64,000 bases of DNA from Leptotrichia sp. oral taxon 221 (GTDB taxonomy: Bacteria > Fusobacteriota > Fusobacteriia > Fusobacteriales > Leptotrichiaceae): assembly GCF_018128245.1 (NCBI RefSeq), contig NZ_CP072378.1, positions 744,001-808,000 of the forward strand, given 5' to 3'. The notes beneath the pieces are model-generated. The model worked only from the letters and a program-made list of their open reading frames with translations. It searched no databases and was not told the DNA's origin. The position numbers and the translations under genes are program-made. Each line of letters begins with the position of its first letter. The stretch's first letter is position 1. This document shows positions 1-10,269 of this stretch, one piece after another.

Positions 1-3000
1 GTAGTAAATCCAGGAATTACTGTTGAAGCAAAATCTGGAACACAAAATATTATTGGACTTATGGCAGATGGTATTAAAAATCCTAGTCCAACTCATACAT
101 CTTGGAAAGGAGATGTTGATTACGAAGCTATAAATGATGGAAAAATTGATTTATCAAATGCAACTACAAGTACTGCAATGTATCTTGATTCTTCAAGAGG
201 AATTAACAAAGACGAAATTGCTGTAGGAAATAAATCTACTGGAATTTATGGAGTTTACAATGATACAACATCAATTTATAGTGATGCAGTAGCTGGAACT
301 AAAAATGAAGGAAAAATCATGACAACTGCTGGTTCTAAGATAAAAATTGGAGATGAATCATCAGCAATTTATGCGATTGATTTTGATAAAGTTGAAAATA
401 ATGGAAGCATAACTGGGGGAGATAAATCAGTTGGAATTTTTGCAAAAAATACGACTGGATTATCAACTGCTAAAAATATAGATGTTACAAATACAGGAAA
501 TATCACATTAGGAAAAGGATCAGCAGGAATTTACATTACGCCTGAAACTAGAAATAATCCTAATGCAACAGTTGTAAATAGTGGGAATATCACAGTTGGA
601 GATTCAATATTGAATGCGAGTGGAGTTGCTACTTCAACTTCTGTGGGAATTTATGCAACAAATAAAACTAATTTGACAACTACAGGAAATATTACAGTTG
701 GAAATAAAGGGTTTGCATTGTATGGAAATGATTCTAACTTGACTGTAAATGGTGGAAATTATAACTTTGCGAATAGTGGAAGTTTGGCGTACTTAGAAAA
801 TGGTTCAGTATTGGATTATAATAATACAGGAACATTGACAACATCTTCAGAACCAATGTTATACATTATTGACAGTAAAGCGAATATGAATAATAACGAT
901 ATTGTTGTGTCTGCGAATGGAACTGGAGTTTACATGACTGGAAACTCGACTTTCAGTGGATGGAATAACATGACTTTAAATAGTGGATCTACTGGAATTT
1001 ATGTGGAAAATTCAAAGGCTACGATAGACGGTAAAAATATTACTGGAACGGCTAATAAAGCAAAAGGAATTGTTGCGATAAACTCAGATGTTACGAATAA
1101 AGCAAATATGCAATTTAGTGATGATGATTCAATTGGAATTTTCTCAAGAAATAATTCAGGAAGTGCAAAAAATATTGTAAATACTGGAAATATTGATATT
1201 ACTGGAGAGCGTTCAATCGCAGCATATTTAGAGGGGACATCGGATCAAACATTTGAAAATAGCGGAACAATAAATGTTGATAAAACAACGACTTCTGTGA
1301 GAAATGATTCGACAGTAGGAATTTATGCACAAAATGGTTCAAAAATAAATATTAAAAATAGTGGAACAATAAATGTTGGAGAGTCTTCATTTGGAATTTA
1401 TTCATTAAGTGAAAATGGAAATGTGGAAACAGCTGGAAGTTCAGTAATCAATGTTGCCGATAAAGCAATTGGTATTTACAAAAAAGGTGGAACTGCAAAT
1501 ATTGGTGGAATAATTAATGTTGCGAATCATACAGCTACTGATCCAAATAGTGAACCAGTAGGAATTTACGGATCAAGCGGAGTAACTGTTACAGACACTA
1601 CAACAAACTTCAATGTTGGAGATAAATCTTACGGTGTAATTTTAGCTAATCCAGGAATTGGAAAAACAAATGTTTACTCAAATTCGGCTTCGTCGAATAT
1701 AACTTTAGGAAAAGAATCAACATTTATTTACACTGAAGGGGCCTCTAATGTTACAAATAATGCAACAATGACATCTGGAACTAATGATAAGATTATTGCT
1801 ATTTATGGAAAAGATGGAGCGAATATTGTAAATAACGGAATGATTGACTTGTCGAATGGAATTGGAAACCAAGGGATTCTTGTGACAGGAGCTTCAAATG
1901 CAGTAAATAGAGGAGTAATAAAAGTTGGAAAAACAGATAATTCTGATCCAAATAACATTGTTTATGGAATAGGAATGGCAGCAATTAATGGAGCTAGTAT
2001 TTCAAATGATAGAGATATCTATGTATCAGGACACTTAAGCATCGGAATGTATGGAGATGACAGAGGAACAACACTTAAAAACTCTGGAAATATCTACTTA
2101 GATCCATCAAGTGCAACAGCAACTGATAAAATTCAAACAATGATGGGAGTATTCGTAAATAATGGAGCCAAATTTGTAAATACAGGAAATATCACAACAG
2201 TTGGTTCATACCACGGAAATAATAATGTTCAAGGACTTGTTGGAGTTGCTGTATTAAATGGAAGTACATTGGAAAATTATGGAAAAATTGATATTGATGC
2301 GGATAGCAGTTATGGTGTGTTAATAAAAGGAACTGCAGCAAATAAATCAATCATTAAAAATTATGGAGAAATAAATATTAGTGGTTTAAGATCTTACGGT
2401 GTGAGATATGATGCAGATTCTCAAGGAGTTAGTGGAAACTTACCAATTGGAACTGATGCAACACCTGCAAATGTGTTACCAGCATTAAATGGTGGAGTTG
2501 GAACAATAACTTCTACAAATGGAGCAAATGATTACTATGCACCAAAAGACCCTAGTAAAACTCTTGCTGGAGTAGGAATTATTCAATTACCAAATGGAAG
2601 ATTAGCAATCCAAAGAAATGGAGTAGTATTGAACGATAGCCAAGTTCAAACATTCAATTATGCACCACAAACTACTAACTTTGCGTTATCAAACTTTGGA
2701 GTTTACGTAGATACTTTAGGAAGAACAAGACCAATTAACGTAAATGGAGCAACAAACATTGGAATTGACAGTGATTTATTAATAGGAACAGAATTTTCAG
2801 TACTTACAAATGCAAAAGATGTAATAATTGGAAAACAAATATTACAACCGTTCTTGAATCAAATAAATGCAGGAATATTTAACTTTACACCTTATTCTGC
2901 ATCATTGACTTGGATGGCAACACCTGAAGTAGATCCGTCTACTCAGCAAATTACTCGTGTTCTTATGACAAAAATTCCTTATACAGCTTTTGTAATGAGA

Positions 3001-4107
3001 AAATCTAACGAGTACAATTTTACTGATGGATTGGAACAAAGATACGACAAGAATGCACTAGATTCAAAAGAAAAAGAAGTATTCAACAAATTGAATACAA
3101 TTGGAAATAGTGAAGAAGCATTATTAGTACAAGCTTACGATGAAATGATGGGACACCAATATGCTAATGTTCAACAAAGAATTTTTGAAACAGGAAATAT
3201 GTTGAATAAAGAGTTTAGATATTTAAGAGATGAATGGGATACTAAATCTAAACAATCTAACAAGATAAAAGTGTTTGGAATGAAAGGCGAGTACAAAACT
3301 GATACGGCTGGAATTATTGATTATAGAAATGATGCATATGGATTTGCATACTTACATGAAGATGAAACTGTAAAATTAGGAGAATCTAGCGGATGGTACG
3401 CAGGAGCAATTAGAAATAAATTTGATTTCAGCGATATAGGAAAATCAAAAGAAGAACAAAATATGATTAAAGCTGGAGTATTTAAGTCAATGCCACTTGG
3501 ATATGATAACCATAATAACGAATGGAATTGGACTGTAGCAGCAGAAGGATTTATTGGAAATGCTGAAATGAATAGAAAATTCCTTGTTGTAGATGATATT
3601 TTTGAGGCAAAATCTGATTATTATTCTTATGGAGTTGGCTTGAAAAATGAACTTAGAAAAAATATTAGATTGAGTGAAAGAACAAGCCTTTCACCATATG
3701 GAAACTTGAAATTAGAATATGGAAGATTTAATGGAATCAAAGAAGATTCAGGACAAGTTCGTTTAGAAGTAAAAGGAAACGATTATTATTCAATAAAACC
3801 TGAAGTTGGAGTGGAATTCAAATATAAACAACCAATGGCAGTAAGAACTACATTCACAGCTAAATTAGGACTTGCGTATGAAAATGAATTAGGACAAGTT
3901 GGAGATGTAAATAACCAAGCAAGAGTTCGTTACACAACAGCAGATTGGTTCAATATTAGAGGAGAAAAAGACGACAGAAGAGGAAACGGAAAAGTTGACT
4001 TGAACCTTGGAATTGAGAATACAAGATTTGGTGTAACAGTAAATGCAGGTTATGATACAAAAGGCGAAAATGTAAGAGGTGGAATTGGATTTAGAGCGAT
4101 TTACTAA
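1..4107 (+). CDS. Autotransporter adhesin, 5'-truncated by window edge
   Basis: The frame is open from base 1, so the gene begins upstream and only the last 1368 residues are here. About 1000 residues are degenerate repeats rich in N, G, T and S, with recurring 'GIYA/GIYS' and 'NSGNI/NTGNI' cores, as in right-handed beta-helix passengers of type V secretion. From roughly nt 3260 the composition changes to alternating charged/aromatic strands typical of a 12-strand barrel, ending in an aromatic residue (Phe-Arg-Ala-Ile-Tyr), the usual outer-membrane assembly signal. Expected role: surface-exposed adhesin or aggregation factor displayed through its own barrel; the ligand cannot be read from sequence. 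A hairpin terminator follows 35 bases downstream. Confidence 0.9.
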   Translation, partial: VVNPGITVEAKSGTQNIIGLMADGIKNPSPTHTSWKGDVDYEAINDGKIDLSNATTSTAMYLDSSRGINKDEIAVGNKSTGIYGVYNDTTSIYSDAVAGTKNEGKIMTTAGSKIKIGDESSAIYAIDFDKVENNGSITGGDKSVGIFAKNTTGLSTAKNIDVTNTGNITLGKGSAGIYITPETRNNPNATVVNSGNITVGDSILNASGVATSTSVGIYATNKTNLTTTGNITVGNKGFALYGNDSNLTVNGGNYNFANSGSLAYLENGSVLDYNNTGTLTTSSEPMLYIIDSKANMNNNDIVVSANGTGVYMTGNSTFSGWNNMTLNSGSTGIYVENSKATIDGKNITGTANKAKGIVAINSDVTNKANMQFSDDDSIGIFSRNNSGSAKNIVNTGNIDITGERSIAAYLEGTSDQTFENSGTINVDKTTTSVRNDSTVGIYAQNGSKINIKNSGTINVGESSFGIYSLSENGNVETAGSSVINVADKAIGIYKKGGTANIGGIINVANHTATDPNSEPVGIYGSSGVTVTDTTTNFNVGDKSYGVILANPGIGKTNVYSNSASSNITLGKESTFIYTEGASNVTNNATMTSGTNDKIIAIYGKDGANIVNNGMIDLSNGIGNQGILVTGASNAVNRGVIKVGKTDNSDPNNIVYGIGMAAINGASISNDRDIYVSGHLSIGMYGDDRGTTLKNSGNIYLDPSSATATDKIQTMMGVFVNNGAKFVNTGNITTVGSYHGNNNVQGLVGVAVLNGSTLENYGKIDIDADSSYGVLIKGTAANKSIIKNYGEINISGLRSYGVRYDADSQGVSGNLPIGTDATPANVLPALNGGVGTITSTNGANDYYAPKDPSKTLAGVGIIQLPNGRLAIQRNGVVLNDSQVQTFNYAPQTTNFALSNFGVYVDTLGRTRPINVNGATNIGIDSDLLIGTEFSVLTNAKDVIIGKQILQPFLNQINAGIFNFTPYSASLTWMATPEVDPSTQQITRVLMTKIPYTAFVMRKSNEYNFTDGLEQRYDKNALDSKEKEVFNKLNTIGNSEEALLVQAYDEMMGHQYANVQQRIFETGNMLNKEFRYLRDEWDTKSKQSNKIKVFGMKGEYKTDTAGIIDYRNDAYGFAYLHEDETVKLGESSGWYAGAIRNKFDFSDIGKSKEEQNMIKAGVFKSMPLGYDNHNNEWNWTVAAEGFIGNAEMNRKFLVVDDIFEAKSDYYSYGVGLKNELRKNIRLSERTSLSPYGNLKLEYGRFNGIKEDSGQVRLEVKGNDYYSIKPEVGVEFKYKQPMAVRTTFTAKLGLAYENELGQVGDVNNQARVRYTTADWFNIRGEKDDRRGNGKVDLNLGIENTRFGVTVNAGYDTKGENVRGGIGFRAIY

Positions 4108-4142
4108 TCATTTTTGAATACTACAATTTATAAAATTTAAGA

Positions 4143-4178
4143 AGTTCTCTCTTCAAATTTTTGGAGAGGGAACTTTTT
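4143..4178 (+). terminator. Intrinsic terminator of the autotransporter gene
   Basis: A 12-bp stem (4143-4154 with 4163-4174, two G-U pairs) closes an 8-base loop and runs into a T-rich tract. Confidence 0.8.
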
Positions 4179-4235
4179 ATTTTACGTAATCAAAAATACT
4201 TTGAAATAAAAAATAAATTAAAAATATTAAAATGA

Positions 4236-4264
4236 TTGAAAAAATTTTTAAAATTTTATATAAT
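4236..4264 (+). promoter_or_regulatory. Promoter of the peptide ABC importer operon
   Basis: TTGAAA at 4236-4241, a 17-base spacer and TATAAT at 4259-4264 make a near-consensus sigma-70 promoter, leaving a leader of about 165 nt before the first ATPase gene. The leader holds a perfect 9-bp hairpin (4280-4288 with 4294-4302) without a T-tract. The 329-base gene-free stretch 4108-4436 otherwise holds only the upstream terminator and one possible 13-codon leader ORF. Confidence 0.65.
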
Positions 4265-4333
4265 TAATACTATAAAGGCAAATAAATTTATAAAATTTAT
4301 TTATAGATATTTTTAGATAGGAAAGGGAATGAA

Positions 4334-4375
4334 ATGTCTTTTTCTTACTATAAACTTTGCATAATTATGACATAA
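4334..4375 (+). CDS. Possible 13-codon leader ORF
   Basis: ATG at 4334 lies 6 bases after a GAAAGGGA ribosome-binding-like sequence and opens a 13-codon frame ending in TAA. It sits in the leader of the peptide importer operon. No function is recognised; such short frames arise often by chance in AT-rich DNA. Confidence 0.2.
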   Translation: MSFSYYKLCIIMT

Positions 4376-4436
4376 GTTTGTAGAAAATTAAAAATAGTAC
4401 AAATTATGAATAAATTCAGAAAGGAGATAGAAATCA

Positions 4437-5456
4437 TTGGAAAATAATACTTTGGTTGAAATTAAAAATTTAGATGTAAATTTTCGTATTAATGATGATT
4501 ATTATAAGGCTGTCGATAATGTAAATTTGAAATTGAAAAAGAATGAAATTCTGGCGATAGTTGGGGAATCTGGTTGCGGGAAAAGTACATTGGCGACTTC
4601 AATTATGGGATTGCATAATCTATTGAATACGAAATTATCGGGGGAAATAATTTACAAAGATAAAAATTTGTTGGAATTGAGTGAAGAGGAATATAATGAA
4701 ATAAGGGGTGGCGAGATTGGAATGATATTTCAGGATCCGTTATCAGCTTTAAATCCGTTAATGAGAATAGAAGCACAAATCGAAGAGGGACTTATTTATC
4801 ACACAAAATTAAATCAAAATGAGCGAAAAAACAGAGTTTACGAACTATTGCAACAAGTGGGAATACAAAATTACAAAAGAATTGCAAGACAATTTCCTCA
4901 CGAATTATCTGGGGGAATGCGACAGAGGGTTATGATTGCACTTGCTTTAGCTTGTAAACCAAACGTTATAATTGCTGACGAACCAACAACAGCACTAGAC
5001 GTAACAATTCAAGCACAAATTTTAGATTTATTAAAATCAATTCAAGATGAAATACACGCTGGAATAATTTTGATAACACACGATTTAGGAGTTGTAGCTG
5101 AAATGGCTGACAGAGTAGCAGTTATGTATGCTGGAGAAATTGTCGAAATAGCATCTGTCAATGAACTATTTGAAAATCCAAAACATCCATATACAAGATC
5201 ATTACTAAAATCAATCCCTCAAATAGACACAGAAACAGACGAATTATACACAATAAAAGGAACCGTTCCATCATTGAAAAATCTAGATAGAAACGGATGT
5301 AGATTTTCAAACAGAATTCCTTGGATTGATAAAAAAGAGCACGAAAACAATCCACAATTACACGAAATTGAAAAAGAACATTTTGTAAGATGTACTTGCT
5401 GGAAAAATTTTCATTTTCTTGAAGAAAAGAGAAATGGGAGATTATATATTTATTAA
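4437..5456 (+). CDS. Oligopeptide/dipeptide ABC transporter ATPase (OppD/DppD type)
   Basis: First ATPase of a peptide importer; hydrolyses ATP on the cytoplasmic face to drive uptake through the two permeases encoded downstream. Walker [10 protein letters not shown] lies at residues 43-51, the signature LSGGMRQR near 160 and Walker B ends [11 protein letters not shown]. The C-terminus carries the oligopeptide-transporter extension after 'HPYTRSLL', with cysteines in GCRF and RCTC; related DppD proteins bind an iron-sulfur cluster in this region, but only three cysteines are visible here. The start is TTG, 10 bases after AAGGAG; no in-frame ATG offers a better start. The next gene follows 9 bases on. 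Substrate cannot be told from sequence. Confidence 0.93.
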   Translation: MENNTLVEIKNLDVNFRINDDYYKAVDNVNLKLKKNEILAIVGESGCGKSTLATSIMGLHNLLNTKLSGEIIYKDKNLLELSEEEYNEIRGGEIGMIFQDPLSALNPLMRIEAQIEEGLIYHTKLNQNERKNRVYELLQQVGIQNYKRIARQFPHELSGGMRQRVMIALALACKPNVIIADEPTTALDVTIQAQILDLLKSIQDEIHAGIILITHDLGVVAEMADRVAVMYAGEIVEIASVNELFENPKHPYTRSLLKSIPQIDTETDELYTIKGTVPSLKNLDRNGCRFSNRIPWIDKKEHENNPQLHEIEKEHFVRCTCWKNFHFLEEKRNGRLYIY

Positions 5457-5465
5457 GGAGGAAAT

Positions 5466-6416
5466 ATGAGTTTTTTAGAAGTGAAAAATTTAAAAGTTCA
5501 TTATCCTATCCGTGGTGGATTTTTTAACAAAATAATTGATTATGTTTACGCAGTTGATGGAGTAGATATGTTAATAGAAAAAGGAAAAAGTTATGGTCTG
5601 GTTGGTGAATCAGGGTCAGGAAAATCTACTATAGGAAAAGCGATAATTGGACTTGAAAAAATACGAAGTGGAAAGATTTTTTATGAAGGAAAAGAAATAA
5701 ATCATAAAAAAATGAGAGATAAAAATTTGAATTATAGTAAGGATATACAGATGATATTTCAAGATTCATTGTCGAGTCTGAATCCGAAAAAAAGGATTAT
5801 TGAAATAATTACAGAGCCTTTGAAGAATTTTGAGAATTTGTCGTATGAAGAGGAGAAAAGACGGGCTTCAGAATTGCTGGAAATTGTTGGATTATCGGAT
5901 GATTCGTTGTATAAGTATCCGCATGAGTTTTCTGGAGGACAGCGTCAAAGAATTGGAATTGCTAGATCAGTTGCGACTAAGCCAAAATTGATTATTGCAG
6001 ATGAGCCTGTTTCGGCGTTAGATTTGTCAGTTCAAGCTCAAGTATTAAATTACATGAAAGAAATTCAAAAACAATTTGGAATGAGTTATTTATTTATTTC
6101 TCATGATTTGGGAGTTATCAAGCATATGTGTGATGAAATTTTTATAATGTATAAAGGAAGATTTGTTGAAAAAGGATTGAAAAAAGATATTTATGGAAAT
6201 CCTCAACATATTTACACAAAACGTTTGATAGCAGCGATTCCAGAAGTTAATCCTCGAAATAGGAAAGAGAAAAAATTAAATAGACTAGCGATTGAGAAGG
6301 AATATAAGGAAAATGAATCAAATTATTATGATGAAAATGGAAGAGTTTATGATTTGAAATCGTTGTCAGAAACACATTTTGTGGCATTAGATGGAAAAAA
6401 GAAAGGGGCGAAATAA
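5466..6416 (+). CDS. Oligopeptide/dipeptide ABC transporter ATPase (OppF/DppF type)
   Basis: Second ATPase of the same importer, expected to form a heterodimer with the upstream OppD-like subunit. Walker A GESGSGKST is at residues 48-56, then an IFQDSLSSLNP Q-loop, the signature FSGGQRQR and Walker B LIIADEPVSALD with the following switch histidine (ISHDLG). It is preceded by AAGGAGG and ends 3 bases before the first permease gene, so co-transcription is near certain. Length (316 aa) is normal for OppF/DppF. Confidence 0.93.
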   Translation: MSFLEVKNLKVHYPIRGGFFNKIIDYVYAVDGVDMLIEKGKSYGLVGESGSGKSTIGKAIIGLEKIRSGKIFYEGKEINHKKMRDKNLNYSKDIQMIFQDSLSSLNPKKRIIEIITEPLKNFENLSYEEEKRRASELLEIVGLSDDSLYKYPHEFSGGQRQRIGIARSVATKPKLIIADEPVSALDLSVQAQVLNYMKEIQKQFGMSYLFISHDLGVIKHMCDEIFIMYKGRFVEKGLKKDIYGNPQHIYTKRLIAAIPEVNPRNRKEKKLNRLAIEKEYKENESNYYDENGRVYDLKSLSETHFVALDGKKKGAK

Positions 6417-6419
6417 TTT

Positions 6420-7382
6420 ATGTGGAAAACGGTGCTTAGAAGGGTTCTTATTATGATACCGCAATTATTTATACTGAGCATAATAATATTTATACTAGCA
6501 AAATTAATGCCAGGGGATCCATTCACAGGATTGATAACACCTCAAACTGATCCAGCAGCTTTGGAAGCATTAAAAAGACAAGCTGGATTGTATGATCCTT
6601 GGCATATTCAGTATCTAAGATGGATGAAAAATGCTTTTCATGGAAATTTTGGAATGAGTTATGCGTATAAAATTCCAGTAAAAACATTGATTGGACAAAG
6701 GGCGAACAATACGTTTATTTTATCGCTTGTAAGTGTGATTTTAACTTATTGTATTGCAATTCCATTGGGAATGTGGGCTGGAAGATATCAAAATTCAAAA
6801 TTAGATAAAGTTGTAACATTTTATAATTATGTGAGTTATGCGATACCGACATTTATTTTCTCACTTATTATGTTATGGTTTTTTGGATACACATTAGGAT
6901 GGTTCCCAACAACAGGATCTGTAACTATTGGACTTGAGCCGAATACATTTGAGTATTTTGTAGACAGAATACATCACATTATATTACCAGCGATTACATA
7001 TGCTTTACTTGCAACAACAGGAACAATTCAATATTTAAGAAATGAAGTAATTGATGCAAAAGGTTTGGAATATGTGAAAACAGCGAGAAGTAAAGGTGTG
7101 CCAGAAAATAAAGTTTATTCAAGACATATATTTAGAAATTCAATTTTACCAATAGCGGCATTTTTTGGATACACAATAACTGGATTGTTAAGTGGTTCAG
7201 TGTTTATTGAATTGATTTTTAACTATCCTGGAATGGGGCGATTATTTATATCGTCAATAACAACGAGAGATTACAGTGTCGTTACGGCATTAATTTTACT
7301 TTACGGATTTTTGACGTTGGTTGGAAGTTTACTTTCTGATATTATTTTGAGTATAGTTGATCCGAGAATAAGAATAGAATAG
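6420..7382 (+). CDS. Peptide ABC transporter permease (OppB/DppB type)
   Basis: Inner-membrane permease with about six hydrophobic segments; the first, at residues 12-28, follows a short basic N-terminus. The C-terminal half carries the EAA-type coupling loop (around 'KTARSKGVPENKVYSRHIF'), which contacts the ATPases, and the family-typical ending 'VDPRIRIE'. The 320-aa length fits DppB/OppB. It sits 3 bases after the OppF-like gene, and the next permease starts within 10 bases of its stop. Confidence 0.93.
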   Translation: MWKTVLRRVLIMIPQLFILSIIIFILAKLMPGDPFTGLITPQTDPAALEALKRQAGLYDPWHIQYLRWMKNAFHGNFGMSYAYKIPVKTLIGQRANNTFILSLVSVILTYCIAIPLGMWAGRYQNSKLDKVVTFYNYVSYAIPTFIFSLIMLWFFGYTLGWFPTTGSVTIGLEPNTFEYFVDRIHHIILPAITYALLATTGTIQYLRNEVIDAKGLEYVKTARSKGVPENKVYSRHIFRNSILPIAAFFGYTITGLLSGSVFIELIFNYPGMGRLFISSITTRDYSVVTALILLYGFLTLVGSLLSDIILSIVDPRIRIE

Positions 7383-7391
7383 GTGGTGTTT

Positions 7392-8291
7392 ATGAAAAAA
7401 TTAAATGAAAAAGCAGAGATGAAAAAGCATGAAAAGCCATCAGGATTTAATGTAATTGTAAGAGAAATAAAAAAAGATAAGTTGGCTTTAATTTCAGTAT
7501 ATGTGTTGGCGATATTATTTTTAGTAATTTTTATTGGAGCAGCACTTACTAATCAAGAAGAAGTTATGAAAATAAGTTTATTGGATAAATATTCAAAACC
7601 AATGGAAGGATTTTGGCTAGGATCAGATTCAGGTGGAAGAGATATTTTAGGGCAATTAGTGATTGGAGCAAGAAATTCGATAATCATTGGGTTTACGATT
7701 ACTTTGATAACTTCTGGAATTGGGATTGTGATAGGATTAGTTTCAGGATATTACGGTGGTCAAGTTGACAATGTAATAATGAGAATAATTGATTTTATAA
7801 CTATTTTACCTACTTTGATGCTAATAATTGTATTTATAACAATTGTTCCAAAATACAGTATTTTCTCATTTATTATAATAATGAGCTGTTTCTATTGGAC
7901 AGGAATTGCAAGACTTATCAGAAGTAAAGCGTTAACTGAAAGTAGAAAAAATTATGTAAATGCTTCAAAGACAATGGGTACAAGTGATTTCAAAATAATT
8001 TTTAGAGAAATTTTGCCAAATTTGAGTTCATTAATAATCGTAAATTTAACGTTAGAATTTGCGGGAAATATTGGGATTGAAACAGGATTGAGCTTTTTGG
8101 GATTTGGGTTACCACCAACTACACCGAGTTTGGGGACATTAGTTGGTTATGCGACAGATCCAGAAGTTTTATCAACTAAGCTATGGATATGGCTTCCAGC
8201 TTCAATTTTAATATTAATAATGATGTTGTGTATAAACTATATCGGACAAGCTTTGAAGAGAGCAGCAGATGCACGACAAAGATTAGGATAG
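7392..8291 (+). CDS. Peptide ABC transporter permease (OppC/DppC type)
   Basis: Second permease of the importer. It has an N-terminal cytoplasmic stretch, one membrane segment (about residues 30-52), the 'GSDSGGRDIL' motif typical of DppC/OppC, then a core of about five membrane segments with the coupling loop 'NASKTMGTSDFKIIFREI'. An in-frame GTG at 7383 exists, but ATG 7392 is preferred because AGGTGG (7381-7386) stands 5 bases before it. The lipoprotein gene follows after 25 bases. Confidence 0.92.
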   Translation: MKKLNEKAEMKKHEKPSGFNVIVREIKKDKLALISVYVLAILFLVIFIGAALTNQEEVMKISLLDKYSKPMEGFWLGSDSGGRDILGQLVIGARNSIIIGFTITLITSGIGIVIGLVSGYYGGQVDNVIMRIIDFITILPTLMLIIVFITIVPKYSIFSFIIIMSCFYWTGIARLIRSKALTESRKNYVNASKTMGTSDFKIIFREILPNLSSLIIVNLTLEFAGNIGIETGLSFLGFGLPPTTPSLGTLVGYATDPEVLSTKLWIWLPASILILIMMLCINYIGQALKRAADARQRLG

Positions 8292-8316
8292 TTTGTAGCG
8301 AAAGGAATGGAATAAA

Positions 8317-10101
8317 ATGAAAAATGTAAAATATTTGGGATTGTTAATGATTTTGTTAGTGATTTTATCAGCTTGCAGTCCTGGAAAAAAGAGAAGTGAG
8401 CGTATTGGAGAAAAAGTCGAAAAAGTAAATTTTTCACTGGAAACAAAAAATAACGCTCCTGCAGTTGACGGATCCCCTTTAAGAGTCGCAATGGTAAAGG
8501 ATGCTCCGTTAGTTGGAATTTTTGAAGAAACATTGTCAACAGATGGATATGATAGTGAAGTTAACAATACATTTATGAGTAATTCAATATTTGATGTAGA
8601 TGAAAATTTCGAAGTAATTAATACAGGACTAGCAACAATGGATGTAGACGCAAACGCCAAAAAAGTAACAATTAAAATAAAAGATGGTGTAAAATGGAGT
8701 GACGGGCAACCGTTAGTGGCTGAAGATATCATTTATCCTTATGAAGTGGTAGGAAGTAAAGACTACACAGGTGTGCGATACGATACCGAAGCTAAAAAAA
8801 TCGTTGGGATAGAAGATTACCATAACGGAAAAGCAAAAACAATTTCTGGAATTAAAAAAATTAATGATAAAACAGTAGAAATCTCGTTCACAGAAATGGG
8901 ATTCAGCGTTTATACTTTAGGAAATGGAATAATAGCAACTGCCTTGCCAAAACATTATCTAAAAGATGTTCCAATAAAAGATTTAGTTTCTTCACCAAAG
9001 ATAAGAACGAATATCGTAACATTAGGGCCTTATGTTCCTACAAAAATGATTCAAGGAGAAAGTATTCAATTTAAAGCAAACCCTTATTATTTCAAAGGAA
9101 AAGCCAAAATTGAAAAAGTAGTATTGGAAGTAATAAATCAACAATCAATAATTGCAGCATTGAAAACAGGTAGATACGATTATGTAATGTTTATGCCTGG
9201 AGATTTGTATGATTCATTAAAAGACTTGAAAAATACAGAAATTTTAGGAAGACAAGATTTATACTACTCTTATTTAGGATTTAAATTAGGACATTTTGAT
9301 AAAAATAAAGGTATTAATATCACTGATCCAAAAGCAAAAATGGGAGACAAAAAATTACGTCAAGCAATGGCATACGGATTAAATATAGACCAAATGGTTC
9401 AAACATTCTATTCAGGAATAAGAGAACGTGCAACTTCAATGGTTCCGCCAGTAATGACTAAATATTTTCCAAAAGGCTTAAAAGGATATCCTTATGATCC
9501 AAAAAAAGCTAAAGAATTATTAGATGAAGCAGGTTACAAGGACATTAATGGAGATGGATACAGAGAAGATAAAAATGGTAAACCTTTTGTAATAAAAATG
9601 GCTTCAATGTCAGGTGGAGACATCGCCGAACCTCTAGCTCAATTTTATATCCAAAACTGGAAAGACATTGGATTAAAAGTAGTTTTAACAACTGGAAGAT
9701 TAATAGAATTAAATACTTTTTATGATAAATTAGGAGCAGATGATAAGGATATCGACGTATTTTTTGCAGCATGGGGAGTTGGAAGTAGCTTAATTCCAAG
9801 TAGTACAGCTGGTAAAGACGCTCAATTTAATTATTCGAGATATGTTACTGAAGAAAATGAAAGATTAATGGACGATGTTGTAAGTCCAAAAACTTTAACA
9901 AATCCTAATTACAAAGCTGAAGCATACAAAAGATGGCAAGAATACTACATCGATCAAGCGGTTGTAGTACCATTAACTTACAAATATGTAATTTATCCAG
10001 TAAATAAAAGATTAAAAAATGTTTACATAGGATATGATTCAGCTAAATTAGGTAAAGATATAAATAAATGGGAATTAACAGCGAAAAAACCTATCAGATA
10101 A
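8317..10101 (+). CDS. Peptide-binding lipoprotein (SBP family 5, OppA/DppA type)
   Basis: Extracytoplasmic binding protein that delivers peptides to the importer. It begins with a lipoprotein signal (hydrophobic run, then lipobox LSAC with Cys at about residue 21) and continues as a family 5 solute-binding protein: 'VKDGVKWSDGQPLVAEDI'-type motif, 'LRQAMAYGLN' and 'YPYDPKKAKELLDEAGY'. At 594 aa it matches the family. Last gene of the five-gene operon DFBC-A. No clear terminator follows; the next gene appears to have its own promoter. Confidence 0.93.
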   Translation: MKNVKYLGLLMILLVILSACSPGKKRSERIGEKVEKVNFSLETKNNAPAVDGSPLRVAMVKDAPLVGIFEETLSTDGYDSEVNNTFMSNSIFDVDENFEVINTGLATMDVDANAKKVTIKIKDGVKWSDGQPLVAEDIIYPYEVVGSKDYTGVRYDTEAKKIVGIEDYHNGKAKTISGIKKINDKTVEISFTEMGFSVYTLGNGIIATALPKHYLKDVPIKDLVSSPKIRTNIVTLGPYVPTKMIQGESIQFKANPYYFKGKAKIEKVVLEVINQQSIIAALKTGRYDYVMFMPGDLYDSLKDLKNTEILGRQDLYYSYLGFKLGHFDKNKGINITDPKAKMGDKKLRQAMAYGLNIDQMVQTFYSGIRERATSMVPPVMTKYFPKGLKGYPYDPKKAKELLDEAGYKDINGDGYREDKNGKPFVIKMASMSGGDIAEPLAQFYIQNWKDIGLKVVLTTGRLIELNTFYDKLGADDKDIDVFFAAWGVGSSLIPSSTAGKDAQFNYSRYVTEENERLMDDVVSPKTLTNPNYKAEAYKRWQEYYIDQAVVVPLTYKYVIYPVNKRLKNVYIGYDSAKLGKDINKWELTAKKPIR

Positions 10102-10137
10102 AAATATAAAAAATATATAATAAAATAAAAAAAATGC

Positions 10138-10166
10138 TTGATATTTTTTAAATTATAGTATACTAT
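10138..10166 (+). promoter_or_regulatory. Putative promoter with palindromic -10 region
   Basis: TTGATA (10138-10143), a short 15-base spacer and TATACT (10159-10164). A perfect 12-bp palindrome (10155-10166) covers the -10 box and could be an operator or simply chance in AT-rich sequence. About 100 nt of leader precede the phosphate symporter gene. Confidence 0.4.
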
Positions 10167-10269
10167 TAGAAAGTACGGAAGTGAGTATATTTAATTTTGA
10201 ATATCTACAAGAGATATAAAATATATAAAAACTTATAGTGTACAATAAAAAATAGATAGGAGAGAAAAA

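Noticed and set aside
8283-8732. 149-codon minus-strand ORF over the peptide-binding lipoprotein gene
   Set aside because: Antisense shadow of a clear lipoprotein gene; no RBS and no neighbour on that strand.
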